This document shows positions 31,710 to 40,933 of a stretch of DNA of 64,000 nt, in pieces. The notes beneath the pieces were generated by a model. It searched no databases. It was given only the letters and a program-made list of their open reading frames with translations, and was not told where the DNA came from. The number at the start of each line of letters is the position of its first letter. The first letter of the stretch is position 1. Source of the stretch: Planctomyces sp. Lineage in GTDB: Bacteria; Planctomycetota; Planctomycetia; Planctomycetales; Planctomycetaceae. Made by a program: the position numbers and the translations under genes. The DNA lies in the NCBI GenBank assembly GCA_019636235.1, contig JAHBXW010000026.1, positions 1-64,000 on the forward strand, written 5' to 3'.

Positions 31710-33345
31710 GGACTTCGTCCGTCACAGTGATCGTCCGGGCGTTCGCGCTGAAACCCCGCTGGGCGATGATCAACTGCGTGAACTCCAGCGCGATGTCGAC
31801 GTTTGACGTCTCCAGGTGGTTCGACCGCACGCTGCCGCGGTCGCCCGACAGCGCCGTGCCGATCTTCGCGTCGCCGCTGGCCAGCGAGACCTCGTAGTAG
31901 TTGTTGCCCACGCGGTTCAGACCGCTGGGATTCCGGAACGACGCCAGCGCCAGCTGCCCCAGCACGATGCTGCGGCCGTTGGTGGCGATGCCCAGCAGCG
32001 TGCCGTCGGAGTTCAGCTGGACGTCGACCAGGGTGCCGGCCGAGAACCCGTCCTGTTCGCTGGAAACCGCGGAGCTGGACGCCAGCTGGGTCAGTCCGTC
32101 GTAGCTGCCGGACGTGCCGAAGCTCAGGCGGATGGTCTGCTGTTCGGTGAGTCCGGTGAACTGGAACGAGAGGTTGACGTCGGCGATGCCGACGCCGCCG
32201 GCCTCGCGGAACGAGCCGTCGTCATTGAACCGGATGTTCTCGACGCGGCCGTCGATGACGATGCCCGCGGCCTCGTCCATGCTGGCGGTCAGCGTCCAGC
32301 TGCCGTCTTCCTGCTTCTCGAGGACGGCGCGGATGTTGTGAGGCTGGCCGCGGACGTCATAGACGTCGAACCCGGTGACGATCGTGGCGGCGGTGCGTCC
32401 CTGCTCGATGACAACCATCGGATGCTGGTCGAACCGGAGTCCCCCGACGTTCAGGTTGGCGTCCCGCATGTTGAGGCTGAGGAATGAAGCGCCGGGCGCT
32501 CCGGCGGTGAGGACGACGTTGCCGTTGGAGTCCAGCGCCGCATCGGCCTGCGGGAATGCGGCGTTGATGGCGGCGACGAGGTCTCCCAGCGTGGTGGTGG
32601 CGTCCACGCTGAGAGACGTGTTGACCGGCGTGCCGTCCACATCCGTGCCGGTGATCAGGATCGAGTCGCCGGGGGCGTACGTTCCGATCGCTCCATCAAT
32701 GTTGCTGAGCAGCGTGGCCGCCGTAGCGGGCGAACCCCCGGCGAGCCAGGGAGCGTTCGAGCTGATGACGCGTTCCGCAGGACCCAGCGACTGCGAGGAC
32801 AGGTTGCCTTTGAAGTCCATTTCGCTGGTGGCCCGGCCGGGAATGCCGGCGCCGAACGGGATGTGGATGTTCTGATCTCCGGGAACCTGGAAGGCGGGGT
32901 TCAGGCCGTCCGGCTCGCCAGCGTCGCCATAGCGTTGCACCAGGTAGCCGGTCGAGGGATCGACAAGCAACCCGGAGGAGTCGACGCGGAAGCTGCCGGC
33001 CCGGGTGAACCGCGGCGCCCCGCCCCCCGACACCACGAAGAAGCCGTCGCCGTCGATCGCGAAGTCCAGCGTCTGCCCCGTGGGGCTCAGGTTGCCCTGG
33101 TTCAGGTTGCTGTCGATGATCGACACCGAGCTGCCGCTGCCCACCTGCGAGGGGTTGATGCCGCCCAGCGTGCCGTTGGTCCCGCTGGTCGCGGCGGTGA
33201 CCGTCGAGTACAGCAGGTCGGAGAACAGCACCCGCTGCGCCTTGTAGGCGGTCGAGTTGAGGTTCGCGAGATTGTTGCCGATGACCTCGAGCATCTTCTG
33301 ATGGCTCGTGAGTCCCGACACGCCGGTCAACAGGGGGTTCGCCAT
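31681..33345 (-). CDS. flgE: Flagellar hook protein FlgE
   Basis: 554 residues, longer than the ~400 of E. coli because of extra central domains. N-terminus: TGVSGLTSHQKMLEVIGNNL ANLNSTAYKAQRVLFSDLLY. Core: VSIIDSNLNQGNLSPTGQTL DFAIDGDGFFVV. C-terminus: HLETSNVDIALEFTQLIIAQ RGFSANARTITVTDEVLKEL. The inserted Gly/Thr/Ala-rich domain contains a hook IN-like stretch. Last gene of fliK-flgD-flgE, 90 bases after flgD. Confidence 0.95.
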   Translation of the reverse strand: MANPLLTGVSGLTSHQKMLEVIGNNLANLNSTAYKAQRVLFSDLLYSTVTAATSGTNGTLGGINPSQVGSGSSVSIIDSNLNQGNLSPTGQTLDFAIDGDGFFVVSGGGAPRFTRAGSFRVDSSGLLVDPSTGYLVQRYGDAGEPDGLNPAFQVPGDQNIHIPFGAGIPGRATSEMDFKGNLSSQSLGPAERVISSNAPWLAGGSPATAATLLSNIDGAIGTYAPGDSILITGTDVDGTPVNTSLSVDATTTLGDLVAAINAAFPQADAALDSNGNVVLTAGAPGASFLSLNMRDANLNVGGLRFDQHPMVVIEQGRTAATIVTGFDVYDVRGQPHNIRAVLEKQEDGSWTLTASMDEAAGIVIDGRVENIRFNDDGSFREAGGVGIADVNLSFQFTGLTEQQTIRLSFGTSGSYDGLTQLASSSAVSSEQDGFSAGTLVDVQLNSDGTLLGIATNGRSIVLGQLALASFRNPSGLNRVGNNYYEVSLASGDAKIGTALSGDRGSVRSNHLETSNVDIALEFTQLIIAQRGFSANARTITVTDEVLKELTQLIR

Positions 33346-33435
33346 GACGTCCTCAACAATCCGGGTCTGAGTGAGAGAGTGTCTTCCGCCTCGGCCGGGC
33401 GATCGCCGGCGTCGTTGATCTGTCGCCCGCCCGCG

Positions 33436-33804
33436 TCAGTGCGCCAGCGGATCCAGAACCGCGAATACCGCGGCGATCGAAATTTCCTTGTTGTCGATCC
33501 GCAGCATCAGCTCGCCATCCTTGACGCTTGCGGCCGTCACCACGCCGTTGAGGCGCGCTCCCGACGAATCGACGTATTCCACCGTCCGGCCGGTCAGACT
33601 GGCCCCCTGCGTCAACTGCTGCAGCTTCATCATCGATTCGAACGATGCGTTCAGCTTCTCGATGCCTTCCAGCATCGAGAACTGCGACAGTTGCTGGATG
33701 AAGTCTTCCTGCTTCACCGGGTCGATCGGATCCTGGTACTTGAGCTGCGTGACGAGCAGGTTCAGGAACTCGTCGCGTCCGGCGGAGGCGGTGATCGAAG
33801 CCAC
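33436..33804 (-). CDS. flgD: Flagellar hook assembly scaffold FlgD (short form)
   Basis: 122 residues from GTG 33804 with GAAGGA upstream. It has the conserved FlgD N-terminal segment (GRDEFLNLLVTQLKYQDPID PVKQEDFIQQLSQFSMLEG) and the GRTVEYVDSSGA strand. The C-terminal Tudor/Ig-like domain found in longer FlgD proteins is missing. It caps the growing hook. 24 bases after fliK. Confidence 0.92.
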   Translation of the reverse strand: MASITASAGRDEFLNLLVTQLKYQDPIDPVKQEDFIQQLSQFSMLEGIEKLNASFESMMKLQQLTQGASLTGRTVEYVDSSGARLNGVVTAASVKDGELMLRIDNKEISIAAVFAVLDPLAH

Positions 33805-33828
33805 AGGAGATCCTTCTCAGTGACGGGT

Positions 33829-35373
33829 TCAGGCGACGACGTTCAGTCGCGATCGGACGGGCGCGGCGGGCGCGGTCGGCGCGCCGGACGGACGGCTGGC
33901 CTCCCCCCGGCTCAATGAATTCACATGCAGCATGTCGCGGAACAGATCCTCGCGCGATTGCGACGGCGTCCCCGACTGTCCCAGCGAAAAGCCCGACATC
34001 TGCAGCGACTGCTGCAGCTCGGCTCCGGAATTCTCAAGGATCGCCCGCACGTGATCGTTCTCGGCGGCGATGCGGACTTCCAGGCCGCCGCCGGTTCGCG
34101 ACAGCGAAATGAACAGCCGCCCCAGTTCGGGCGGGTCCAGAACGAGTTCGAATCCCTCGCGGCCCTGCGGCGCCAGTTCGGTTTCCCGCGCGAGGAGCGC
34201 CGAGGAAACCTGCCGCGAAATCCGCGAGGGCAGGGTTTCGGAGATGTTGCCGGACAGATGCGCCAGCGCCTGTTCCGCAGCCTTGAGCGCTGCGGGATTC
34301 GAGGCGGGAACCGCCAGTCCCAGCGCAGCGGGGTTCATCTCAAACGGCTCCGGCGACGGACGCTCGTCCATGCCGCGATCCGGCCGCCGGGCAGGGGGAA
34401 CCACGATCGACAACTCGACGGCCAGCGGACTGTCCTGCTCGGCGGCGGCCATCTCCGGCGCGGCCAGCTCGCGCGACACGGGGCGCACATCGCCGCGGGT
34501 CGTCGGGCGGATCTCAAGCAGACGCCGCGCATCGGGCGGCGTCGGAACTTCCTCGATCATCTCAAAGAGGGGCGCGTCGTCCGTCGGGACGGCCGGCCGG
34601 GCAGGGACGATCGACTCCGTCGCGCCCGCTTTCGCAACGATCTCGACAGGGGCCTCAGCCCGAACGCTGGTCGGTGGCCGTTCTGCGGTCGGAGCGGACG
34701 GCAGGGTCGCCGGGGCTTCGATCGGTTCTGCGTTCGCATCCGGCGGCGCGTCGGCCACCGGGACGCTCAGCGCCTCGCCGTCGAGCGGCGCTGGCGGCGG
34801 TGCGGCTTCGTCCGCCATGACGATTGGGGAGTCTGGAGACGTTTGGACTTCGGGCAGGGCCGCGGCGATGGCGGCGGCAATCGGATCGGATGCCAGGGGC
34901 TGCGACGACGTCGCGATCCGCTGCGGCTGTTCCGGCGCGGGGCCGGTGGCGAGCGCTGGATCCGGCGCGGGAATGTGTGCGGGAGTCTCGGGCGTCGGCG
35001 CCGGCAATTCTCCTGCGGCGGCCAGCGGGCCCTCGGGGCGAACCGGCATCGGAGTTCCCGTCGCTGCGGGAACTGAGGGCGCTGCCGCGAGCACGGGCTG
35101 CGGACGCGCGGATTCGTCAATCATCGCCTCCGCAGCGGCGACCAGCGGCGTTGCCGCAACGTCCTGAACGGGCGGCTGCCCGGACATCGGAACGAGAGCG
35201 CCGGCCAGAACGGAATCAAACGGCTGCTTGTTCGGGCGACGCACTCGGCCTTCGCCCGCTGAGGACTCGTCCGGCGCCTCGGCGTCGATGGCCTGGCGGG
35301 CCGCTTCGCCGCTGCGCGCGACGGCCGGGTCCGGCGACGAAGCTCCGGGGATGGGAAAGCTGGAAACGCTCAT
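33829..35373 (-). CDS. fliK: Flagellar hook-length control protein FliK
   Basis: 514 residues from ATG 35373; the frame continues to 35865 but overlaps the regulator gene and is non-conserved. Long Pro/Ala-rich ruler region (about 60-370), then the C-terminal Flg_hook domain: APQGREGFELVLDPPELGRL FISLSRTGGGLEVRIAAEND HVRAILENSGAELQQSLQMS GFSLGQ. FliK sets hook length and triggers FlhB switching. Preceded by a near-consensus sigma54 promoter (35441-35457), as hook genes are in several bacteria. Confidence 0.9.
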   Translation of the reverse strand: MSVSSFPIPGASSPDPAVARSGEAARQAIDAEAPDESSAGEGRVRRPNKQPFDSVLAGALVPMSGQPPVQDVAATPLVAAAEAMIDESARPQPVLAAAPSVPAATGTPMPVRPEGPLAAAGELPAPTPETPAHIPAPDPALATGPAPEQPQRIATSSQPLASDPIAAAIAAALPEVQTSPDSPIVMADEAAPPPAPLDGEALSVPVADAPPDANAEPIEAPATLPSAPTAERPPTSVRAEAPVEIVAKAGATESIVPARPAVPTDDAPLFEMIEEVPTPPDARRLLEIRPTTRGDVRPVSRELAAPEMAAAEQDSPLAVELSIVVPPARRPDRGMDERPSPEPFEMNPAALGLAVPASNPAALKAAEQALAHLSGNISETLPSRISRQVSSALLARETELAPQGREGFELVLDPPELGRLFISLSRTGGGLEVRIAAENDHVRAILENSGAELQQSLQMSGFSLGQSGTPSQSREDLFRDMLHVNSLSRGEASRPSGAPTAPAAPVRSRLNVVA

Positions 35374-35666
35374 AACCAGTCGGCCCGCCGCGATCAGGGT
35401 GTCAGGTTCAATGCGATGCGCATCATGCGTGCGAGCCGCATTGCACCCGGCGTGCCGGGATGGCCGGGCAACCTGCGGGATTGGCGAACGCCGGGGCGGA
35501 GTCCTTGCGAAGCCGAAGGTTGCGGCGAACGCAAATCTCTCGCGGACCGCGGCATGTCCCGACGTCGGCGGAATCCGCCGGAGCATTTCTTCCGCACTGC
35601 GGGAACGAATGACCCGCGCGGCGTCGGAACGGCGATCGCGGTCGCCGCGACGGGGAGTGGCGCAGG
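35374..35666. other. Intergenic region upstream of fliK
   Basis: 293 bases between the sigma54 activator (stop at 35667) and fliK. It contains the sigma54 promoter at 35441-35457; an upstream activator site would be expected around 35540-35620, but I could not define one by eye. Confidence 0.6.
35441..35457 (-). promoter_or_regulatory. Sigma54 promoter for fliK-flgD-flgE
   Basis: On the minus strand CGGCACGCCGGGTGCAA matches TGGCACG-N4-TTGCA: GG at -24 and GC at -12 with exactly 10 bases between them, and the flanking CACG and TGCAA also match. Predicted start of transcription is near 35431, about 58 bases before ATG 35373. The gene just upstream is a sigma54 activator. Confidence 0.75.
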
Positions 35667-36617
35667 TCAGCACGCGAACCCCAGCCGGCGATATTCGTTG
35701 ACCTTGTTCCGCAGCGTCCGCGGTGTGACCCCCAGCGCGGCGGCGGCGGCCGACTTGTTCCCCTGATGCTTCTCCAGCCGCTGCAGGATCACCCGGCGCT
35801 CGATCTCCGCGAGCGACAGCCCGTCGAGTTCCGAATCCTCCTCGTCCTCGGAGGGGGCGAGGCATTCCAGCCGCGGCAGGTCGGCGACGTCGATCAGATC
35901 CTTCCGGGCGACGATGCAGGACCGGTGCACCAGGTTCCTGAGCTGGCGCACATTCCCCGGCCAGTCGTATTCGGTCAACGCCCTGAGCGCCGCCGTCGTG
36001 AAACCGCGGACCCCGTTCGGCGAGTCGCTGCGAAACCGCTCGACGAAGTGCTGGGCCAGCAGCGGAATGTCTTCGATGCGATCGCGCAGCGGAGGGACTT
36101 CAATCCGCAGCACGTCCAAGCGGTAGAACAGGTCCGGGCGGAATCGTCCGCTGCGAACGAGTTCGGGCAGCGGGCGATTTGTCGCGGCGATGACCCGCGC
36201 CTCCACCGGCTGCGGCGCATTGCCGCCGACGCGCTCGAACTCCGATTCCTCGAGCACCCGCAGCAGTTTGCTCTGCACGGCCGGCGAGACTTCGGAGATT
36301 TCATCGAGAAACAGCGTCCCGCCGCCTGCGGCCTCGAACTTTCCCTGCCGCCGGGCGACGGCCCCGGTGAAGGCCCCCGGCTCGTGGCCGAACAGCTCGC
36401 TTTCCACAAGCGACTCCGCCAGCGCAGCGCAGTTCAAGCGGACATACGGCAGGCCGCTCCGATGGCTCTCGTCATGCAGCATCTGCGCCACGAGTTCCTT
36501 GCCGGAACCGCTTTCGCCGCAGATCAGGACCGTCGCGCCGGTCCGTGCGAACAGCCGGGCCTGCTGGAGAACATCCAGCATGGCGCGCGACTGAAAGATC
36601 AATCGACTCACGCTCAT
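35667..36617 (-). CDS. Sigma54-dependent transcriptional activator without receiver domain
   Basis: 316 residues from ATG 36617 (GGGGGGATGCG upstream). The AAA+ domain begins within 20 residues of the N-terminus: Walker A GESGSGKE (34-41), the sigma54-contacting GAFTGA (81-86), Walker B LFLDE (102-106), the Arg finger region FRPDLFYRLDVL and the DWPGNVRQL sensor. A Fis-type helix-turn-helix ends the protein (about 268-310). There is no phospho-receiver or GAF domain, so control must come through a partner protein or expression level. Adjacent to the sigma54 promoter of fliK, its likely target. An FlrC/FleQ-like role is inferred. Confidence 0.92.
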   Translation of the reverse strand: MSVSRLIFQSRAMLDVLQQARLFARTGATVLICGESGSGKELVAQMLHDESHRSGLPYVRLNCAALAESLVESELFGHEPGAFTGAVARRQGKFEAAGGGTLFLDEISEVSPAVQSKLLRVLEESEFERVGGNAPQPVEARVIAATNRPLPELVRSGRFRPDLFYRLDVLRIEVPPLRDRIEDIPLLAQHFVERFRSDSPNGVRGFTTAALRALTEYDWPGNVRQLRNLVHRSCIVARKDLIDVADLPRLECLAPSEDEEDSELDGLSLAEIERRVILQRLEKHQGNKSAAAAALGVTPRTLRNKVNEYRRLGFAC

Positions 36618-36839
36618 CGCATCCCCCCAAAGCACTCCACACATCGCCCCCGGAAGCCGAAAGGCGTCGTCGATTCCGCCGTCGTCAGCCGGTCGCCCGC
36701 CCCCGCGGACTTCGGCATCGTCGGAATCCAACGTCCTTCGGCGCGCCGCCGTCCGGCATTCGCGCCGCACCGACATGGCAGCCACACGCTCACCACTGCT
36801 CCTCGCGCCGCGCCCCCCGGCGCAACGCCTCCACCGCCG

Positions 36840-37241
36840 CTACCGCTGGGACAGGGCCCGCGCGTACGCAGACCGCACGTCGCGATCGCGCGCCGCCGCA
36901 TCGAGCCGCGGCTCCAGACGCGATCGCTCGTTGCCCAACAGCTCCTCCAGGCCGCGGATCTCGTCGATCGCGGCCGCCAGCGCCTGCTCGTAGGTCTTCA
37001 ACTCCTGACGCCCCCCCAGCGCGTGTTGCGACAGCTCCCGGCGTGAGGCCGCCGAACGCTGATCGATCGACTCCATGCGCTTCAACATCGCCTGCAGTTG
37101 TTCGAGCCGATGCGTCTCGCTCGTCGAGGCGGCCGTGCCGCGCCACTCGACCAGCGCCGTCGTCGCGGCCAGCATCTCCGTCGTGGCGCGCTGCAGTTGT
37201 TCCGCCGGGCCGGCGCCGCGCTCAGGGTGTTGATGATCCAC
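36840..37241 (-). CDS. Small coiled-coil protein, possibly FlgN/FliT-like chaperone
   Basis: 133 residues, nearly all helical, with heptads in LEQLQAMLKRMESIDQRSAA and YEQALAAAIDEIRGLEELLG, ending DVRSAYARALSQR. Size, helicity and flagellar context suggest an export chaperone of the FlgN/FliT class, but a FlgN-like gene already precedes flgK. Its start overlaps the end of the upstream gene by about 20 bases. Function not established. Confidence 0.55.
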   Translation of the reverse strand: MDHQHPERGAGPAEQLQRATTEMLAATTALVEWRGTAASTSETHRLEQLQAMLKRMESIDQRSAASRRELSQHALGGRQELKTYEQALAAAIDEIRGLEELLGNERSRLEPRLDAAARDRDVRSAYARALSQR

Positions 37242-38241
37242 TGGCCACCTTCGGGTTCTGTGGGGACGCCGCTTTCAGGACTTCCGTGAGCTGTACGAGT
37301 TCCTTCTTCAGCGATTCCTGCTCGTCGATGGCATGCAGCCACCATTTCGACAGGTCCTGGATCCAGCCGATGGAGGGATCGCTGACCAGCCGCCGATACC
37401 GCTTGCGGGCGTCGTCGATCCGCCCCAGACGTCGATCGCAATTGGCGAGCTGATACGACACCCAGGCGGCATCCGTGCGGGACAGATCTTTGAGCGGAAC
37501 CTGCTGATAAATCTCGGCCGCCAGAACGGTCTCCCGCGCAGCGAACAGGTTGTCGGCGACGGCGATGCGATCCGCGGGCAGGACCGGCAGGTCGCGAATC
37601 AGCCGGTTCGGCGGCGGACCTTTCGGCGACGGTTCGGCGGCGATCGACGCCGCAGGAGGCGGCGGATCATGGATCGGCGCGGGTCCGGGCGACTCGATCT
37701 CCGATTCGAAGGGCGGCTCTTCATCCGGGATCGGAGTGATCGGCTCCACGACCGGATCCAGCTCGGGCTCCGGCTCGAGGAATCGCCGCTGCAACAGATC
37801 CAGTTGGCGCTGCAGTCGCTCGATGCGCTGGCTGGTCTCGGAATGTCCCGGCCAGCCCGCCGTTCCGGGCACGGCGCTGGACGGCCCCGGCTGCGACCGC
37901 TGGGGTTCCGATCGAGCGCCGGGGAGCGGCGGCAGACTGGCGGTCGCATTGGAGGCTTCGCGGGCCGCGCGTTCCGCGGTCAGGAGGTTGCGAGGCTGCT
38001 GCGACGCCGGCAGTTCGTCGACCCGCGAAGGCAGCGGCGCCGCGGCGTTGCGATTGACGGCGGGACCGGCAACAGAGCCGGGTCCCGATCCAGGCGCGGG
38101 CTGACTGCGCACCCGGGCCACGCCTTCATCGCACCGTTCCGCGGGGGTCGCCGCGCGCCCCTCGCGCGATGCGAGCCCGGGGATCGCGCCGCAGCAGGCG
38201 GCGATCGCGCAGGTCAGGAAGATGGAGAACCGGTCGGACAT
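37222..38241 (-). CDS. Exported TPR-like protein of the flagellar locus
   Basis: 339 residues. Signal peptide (about 1-23). A long Pro/Glu/Arg-rich, low-complexity region (about 30-200) contains one short coiled coil (about RIERLQRQLDLLQRRF). A helical C-terminal third (about 210-325) shows TPR-type helical pairs: ARETVLAAEIYQQVPLKDLS, AAWVSYQLANCDRRLGRIDD. The N-terminal layout parallels that of the larger neighbour 38272-40836, 30 bases upstream, suggesting a co-functioning pair. No named family recognised. Confidence 0.6.
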   Translation of the reverse strand: MSDRFSIFLTCAIAACCGAIPGLASREGRAATPAERCDEGVARVRSQPAPGSGPGSVAGPAVNRNAAAPLPSRVDELPASQQPRNLLTAERAAREASNATASLPPLPGARSEPQRSQPGPSSAVPGTAGWPGHSETSQRIERLQRQLDLLQRRFLEPEPELDPVVEPITPIPDEEPPFESEIESPGPAPIHDPPPPAASIAAEPSPKGPPPNRLIRDLPVLPADRIAVADNLFAARETVLAAEIYQQVPLKDLSRTDAAWVSYQLANCDRRLGRIDDARKRYRRLVSDPSIGWIQDLSKWWLHAIDEQESLKKELVQLTEVLKAASPQNPKVASGSSTP

Positions 38242-38271
38242 GTCAGGGGTCGGCGCGGAATCGTCTCGCGT

Positions 38272-40836
38272 TCACTCGACGGGGTCAGGGAATGTCAGGG
38301 CGTCGGGGCCGGGGCGCGACCCGGCGAAACACAAGGCCGCGTTGATGCGGTCGCCGCGCTGTTCGAGGCAACGCCCCAGCGTGCGCAGCGCGGTAGTCTG
38401 TTCCTCGGCGGAGGACGCCACGTTCAACCATGCGATGGCCAGCCGCAGCGCCGCGTCGGTCTCACCCGTCTGCAGAAGCAGCGCGCACAGCTTCCGGTTC
38501 GCGTCGGCGCGAATCGCCGGCTCGCTGAACGCTGTCAGCGGCTGCAGGATCTCGCGGGCGCGAGCGGTCTGCCCGCGCCCCAGGGCGCTCTCGACAAGCA
38601 GCAGTTCCAGCTGCGACCGCAGGGCGCAGGGCCGCATGCGGCTCGTCGCGTCCCGGCAGATTTCGTCGGCCTCCTCGACGAGCCCCAGCTCCAGGTAGGC
38701 GGACGCGATCAGCGCCGCTCCCTGCCAGCCGAAGAAGTTCGAGGCGTCGACATGACTGACGGCCTGCATGAGCGTTCGTTGATCGTATTTGCGGCGGAAC
38801 TGGTCGCGGGCGGCGCGGGCCTGCGACAGCGCCGACAGGAACGCGGTGGCGTCGTAGGTCGCCGGGCCCGAGAGTTCCGCGCGGCCCTCGCGGAGCACGA
38901 CGTTGGCACTCTCCGGACGGTCCGCCGCCAGGTGCGCCGCCGCCAGCGTCAGTATGGCCGTCGGCCGCTCCCGCGCCTGAGACAGCGCCACTGCCCGATG
39001 CAGCGGAGGAATCGCCTTCCGCGGCTGGCCCGACTCCAGCAGCATCCGCCCCAGGAACAGGTCGCCCGTCGCCTCCAGCGACGTTCCGGCCGAATGATCG
39101 ACGGCCCGTTCAAAGGCGTCGATCGCCTCATGGACCAGACCCGCGTGCAGATGCACTTTTCCGAGGTTGAACCACGCCGCGCCCAGCACCTGCGACTGGC
39201 GATGATCGGCGATCAGGTCGATCAGCGCCTGCCGCGCCAGCGCGGGTTCCTGTTGCACCATCGTCATCCGCGCCAGCGCCAGTTGCGAATCGGCGGCCCA
39301 GCGATGCGTCCGCTCGAACCGCACCGCGCGGTTCAGCGAGCGCGTCGTCGCATCGATCCGAAACTGCCGGACGCGATCCTCCGGAGCGTCTCCGGCCGCT
39401 TCGACCAGCAGTTCGCCATCTACAACCGCCCACATCAAACCGTGCGCTTCGCACAGGGCGTCGAGAATCGCCGGGACGTCAGCGACGACTTCCACGCGGC
39501 ACACGCGGGATTCCGCCAGCCTCTGTGCCGCGCCCTGAAACCGCAGCGACGCGTTCATTGCGCGGGACAGATGCGCCAGGGTCTCCGCCACGCTCACCCG
39601 CGGCAGGGAGATCCGCGACAGGTCCGCGGGCGGCGGGGTCGGCGGCGGGGCCTCCGCGAGAATCTCGGGAATCGCACCCGGCAGCGCCGCCAGATCGCGG
39701 GCATGGATCTGCGAGCACAGCGCCAGAAGGTCATGCGTGCGGATGACGAGTTGACTGTCCGCGAACGCTTCATCCTCCAGAAGATCGGCGGATGCGTTGC
39801 CCAGCGTCCGCCGGTACTGCAGGTGCGCCATCCAGTGAGCGAGATCAGGCTTCCAGGCCGCGGCGGACTGGTCTTGAGTCAACCAGACCTCCAGCGCCCC
39901 GCGGAGCGCGAGGTCCGGACGCTTCTGCTGATGCAGCACCCGCGACAGACCCCACAGCGCGAAACCGCGCCATTCCGCCGTCGGCGACAGTCGCGACAGG
40001 TCCTGATACCGCGCGGCCGCTTCATCCAGGAGCCCCAGCGACTCCGCGCACAGCGCCCACCGGAAGTAGACCACCGGATCGACGGACGGACTCGATTGCT
40101 GAATCTCCGCCGCGTAGATCTTCATCGCGGCGGCGAGATCGCCCGCGCGGAGATACTGGTCGGCGCGGACGAGTTCGGCCGTCTTCCGATGGCTGCGTCG
40201 GGCGGCGGGCGTCTGCGGCGCCGGCCGGGGCGATGCACGCAGCGTCCGTTGCTCGCGAAAGCCGTCGTCATCGTCGTCAGCTTCATGCGCGGCGTCCGCG
40301 TGTTCCGCGGCGGCGTCTGGCGGGGCTTCAAACGGATGTGCTGCCTGATGCTCATCGTGCGCGTCGACGTCATGCGGCGTCTCGAATGACTCCGTAAAGT
40401 GATGCTCGTCAGGCGCCGGGTGCGCGTCGGAATCGGCCGCAATGAGCAGGGGCTCATCCGGGATCGGCGCGGTGATCGCCTCGAAGTCGATCTCGGGATG
40501 ATCGGGCGTCTCGGCCGCGAAGTGTCCGGAGTCCAGGTCGAGCGCGTGCGGGACGGCGTCCGGCTCCGCAGGCGGCGGGACGTGAATGTGGACGTCGCTG
40601 TGCGTGGCGCTGGCGTCGAGCGGAGGCACGACTTCTTCCGGCAGCGGCGACACCGGGTGCGCGAATGATTCGGGCTCCGGCGGAATCTGCTCCAGGTCGG
40701 CCAGCGCGTCCGGCGAAGTCTGCGCGTCGCCCTTCGGCGCCTGCGAATGCAGCAGCATCCAACCCCCGGCCCCCGCGATTCCGCAGGCGACGACGAGACC
40801 GAACGCGGCGACGATGCGCAAAGGGCCGATTGCCAC
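38272..40836 (-). CDS. Large membrane-anchored TPR protein of the flagellar locus
   Basis: 854 residues. One N-terminal membrane helix (about 6-29), then about 170 residues that are very rich in His, Asp, Glu, Pro and Ala (for example DEADDDDDG- and EHHF-type runs), then TPR-like helical repeats from about 215 to the end. Repeat motifs include AAMKIYAAEIQQ, AWFNLGKVHLHAGLVHEAID and TSLEATGDLFLGRMLLESGQ. A small beta-rich insert (about 400-480, with VAETLAHLSRAMNASLRF) resembles a secretin/TonB short N-terminal-type domain. First gene of the unit that ends with the sigma54 activator and divergent from flgM. Likely an envelope scaffold; function inferred from layout only. Confidence 0.65.
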   Translation of the reverse strand: MAIGPLRIVAAFGLVVACGIAGAGGWMLLHSQAPKGDAQTSPDALADLEQIPPEPESFAHPVSPLPEEVVPPLDASATHSDVHIHVPPPAEPDAVPHALDLDSGHFAAETPDHPEIDFEAITAPIPDEPLLIAADSDAHPAPDEHHFTESFETPHDVDAHDEHQAAHPFEAPPDAAAEHADAAHEADDDDDGFREQRTLRASPRPAPQTPAARRSHRKTAELVRADQYLRAGDLAAAMKIYAAEIQQSSPSVDPVVYFRWALCAESLGLLDEAAARYQDLSRLSPTAEWRGFALWGLSRVLHQQKRPDLALRGALEVWLTQDQSAAAWKPDLAHWMAHLQYRRTLGNASADLLEDEAFADSQLVIRTHDLLALCSQIHARDLAALPGAIPEILAEAPPPTPPPADLSRISLPRVSVAETLAHLSRAMNASLRFQGAAQRLAESRVCRVEVVADVPAILDALCEAHGLMWAVVDGELLVEAAGDAPEDRVRQFRIDATTRSLNRAVRFERTHRWAADSQLALARMTMVQQEPALARQALIDLIADHRQSQVLGAAWFNLGKVHLHAGLVHEAIDAFERAVDHSAGTSLEATGDLFLGRMLLESGQPRKAIPPLHRAVALSQARERPTAILTLAAAHLAADRPESANVVLREGRAELSGPATYDATAFLSALSQARAARDQFRRKYDQRTLMQAVSHVDASNFFGWQGAALIASAYLELGLVEEADEICRDATSRMRPCALRSQLELLLVESALGRGQTARAREILQPLTAFSEPAIRADANRKLCALLLQTGETDAALRLAIAWLNVASSAEEQTTALRTLGRCLEQRGDRINAALCFAGSRPGPDALTFPDPVE

Positions 40837-40933
40837 AGTCTTTCTTCAGTCGGAGGGCTGGAATTCCGAAAACGAGGAGTGTCCGGCGTTACGGTCGGCG
40901 CAATCCTGAGAGTCACATCGTCCTGGCGGCGGT

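Noticed and set aside
37333-40389. 1018-codon open frame on the plus strand opposite the TPR genes
   Set aside because: It is antisense to genes with signal peptides and TPR repeats, is Arg/Gln/Gly-rich with no domain, and is typical of GC-rich shadow frames.
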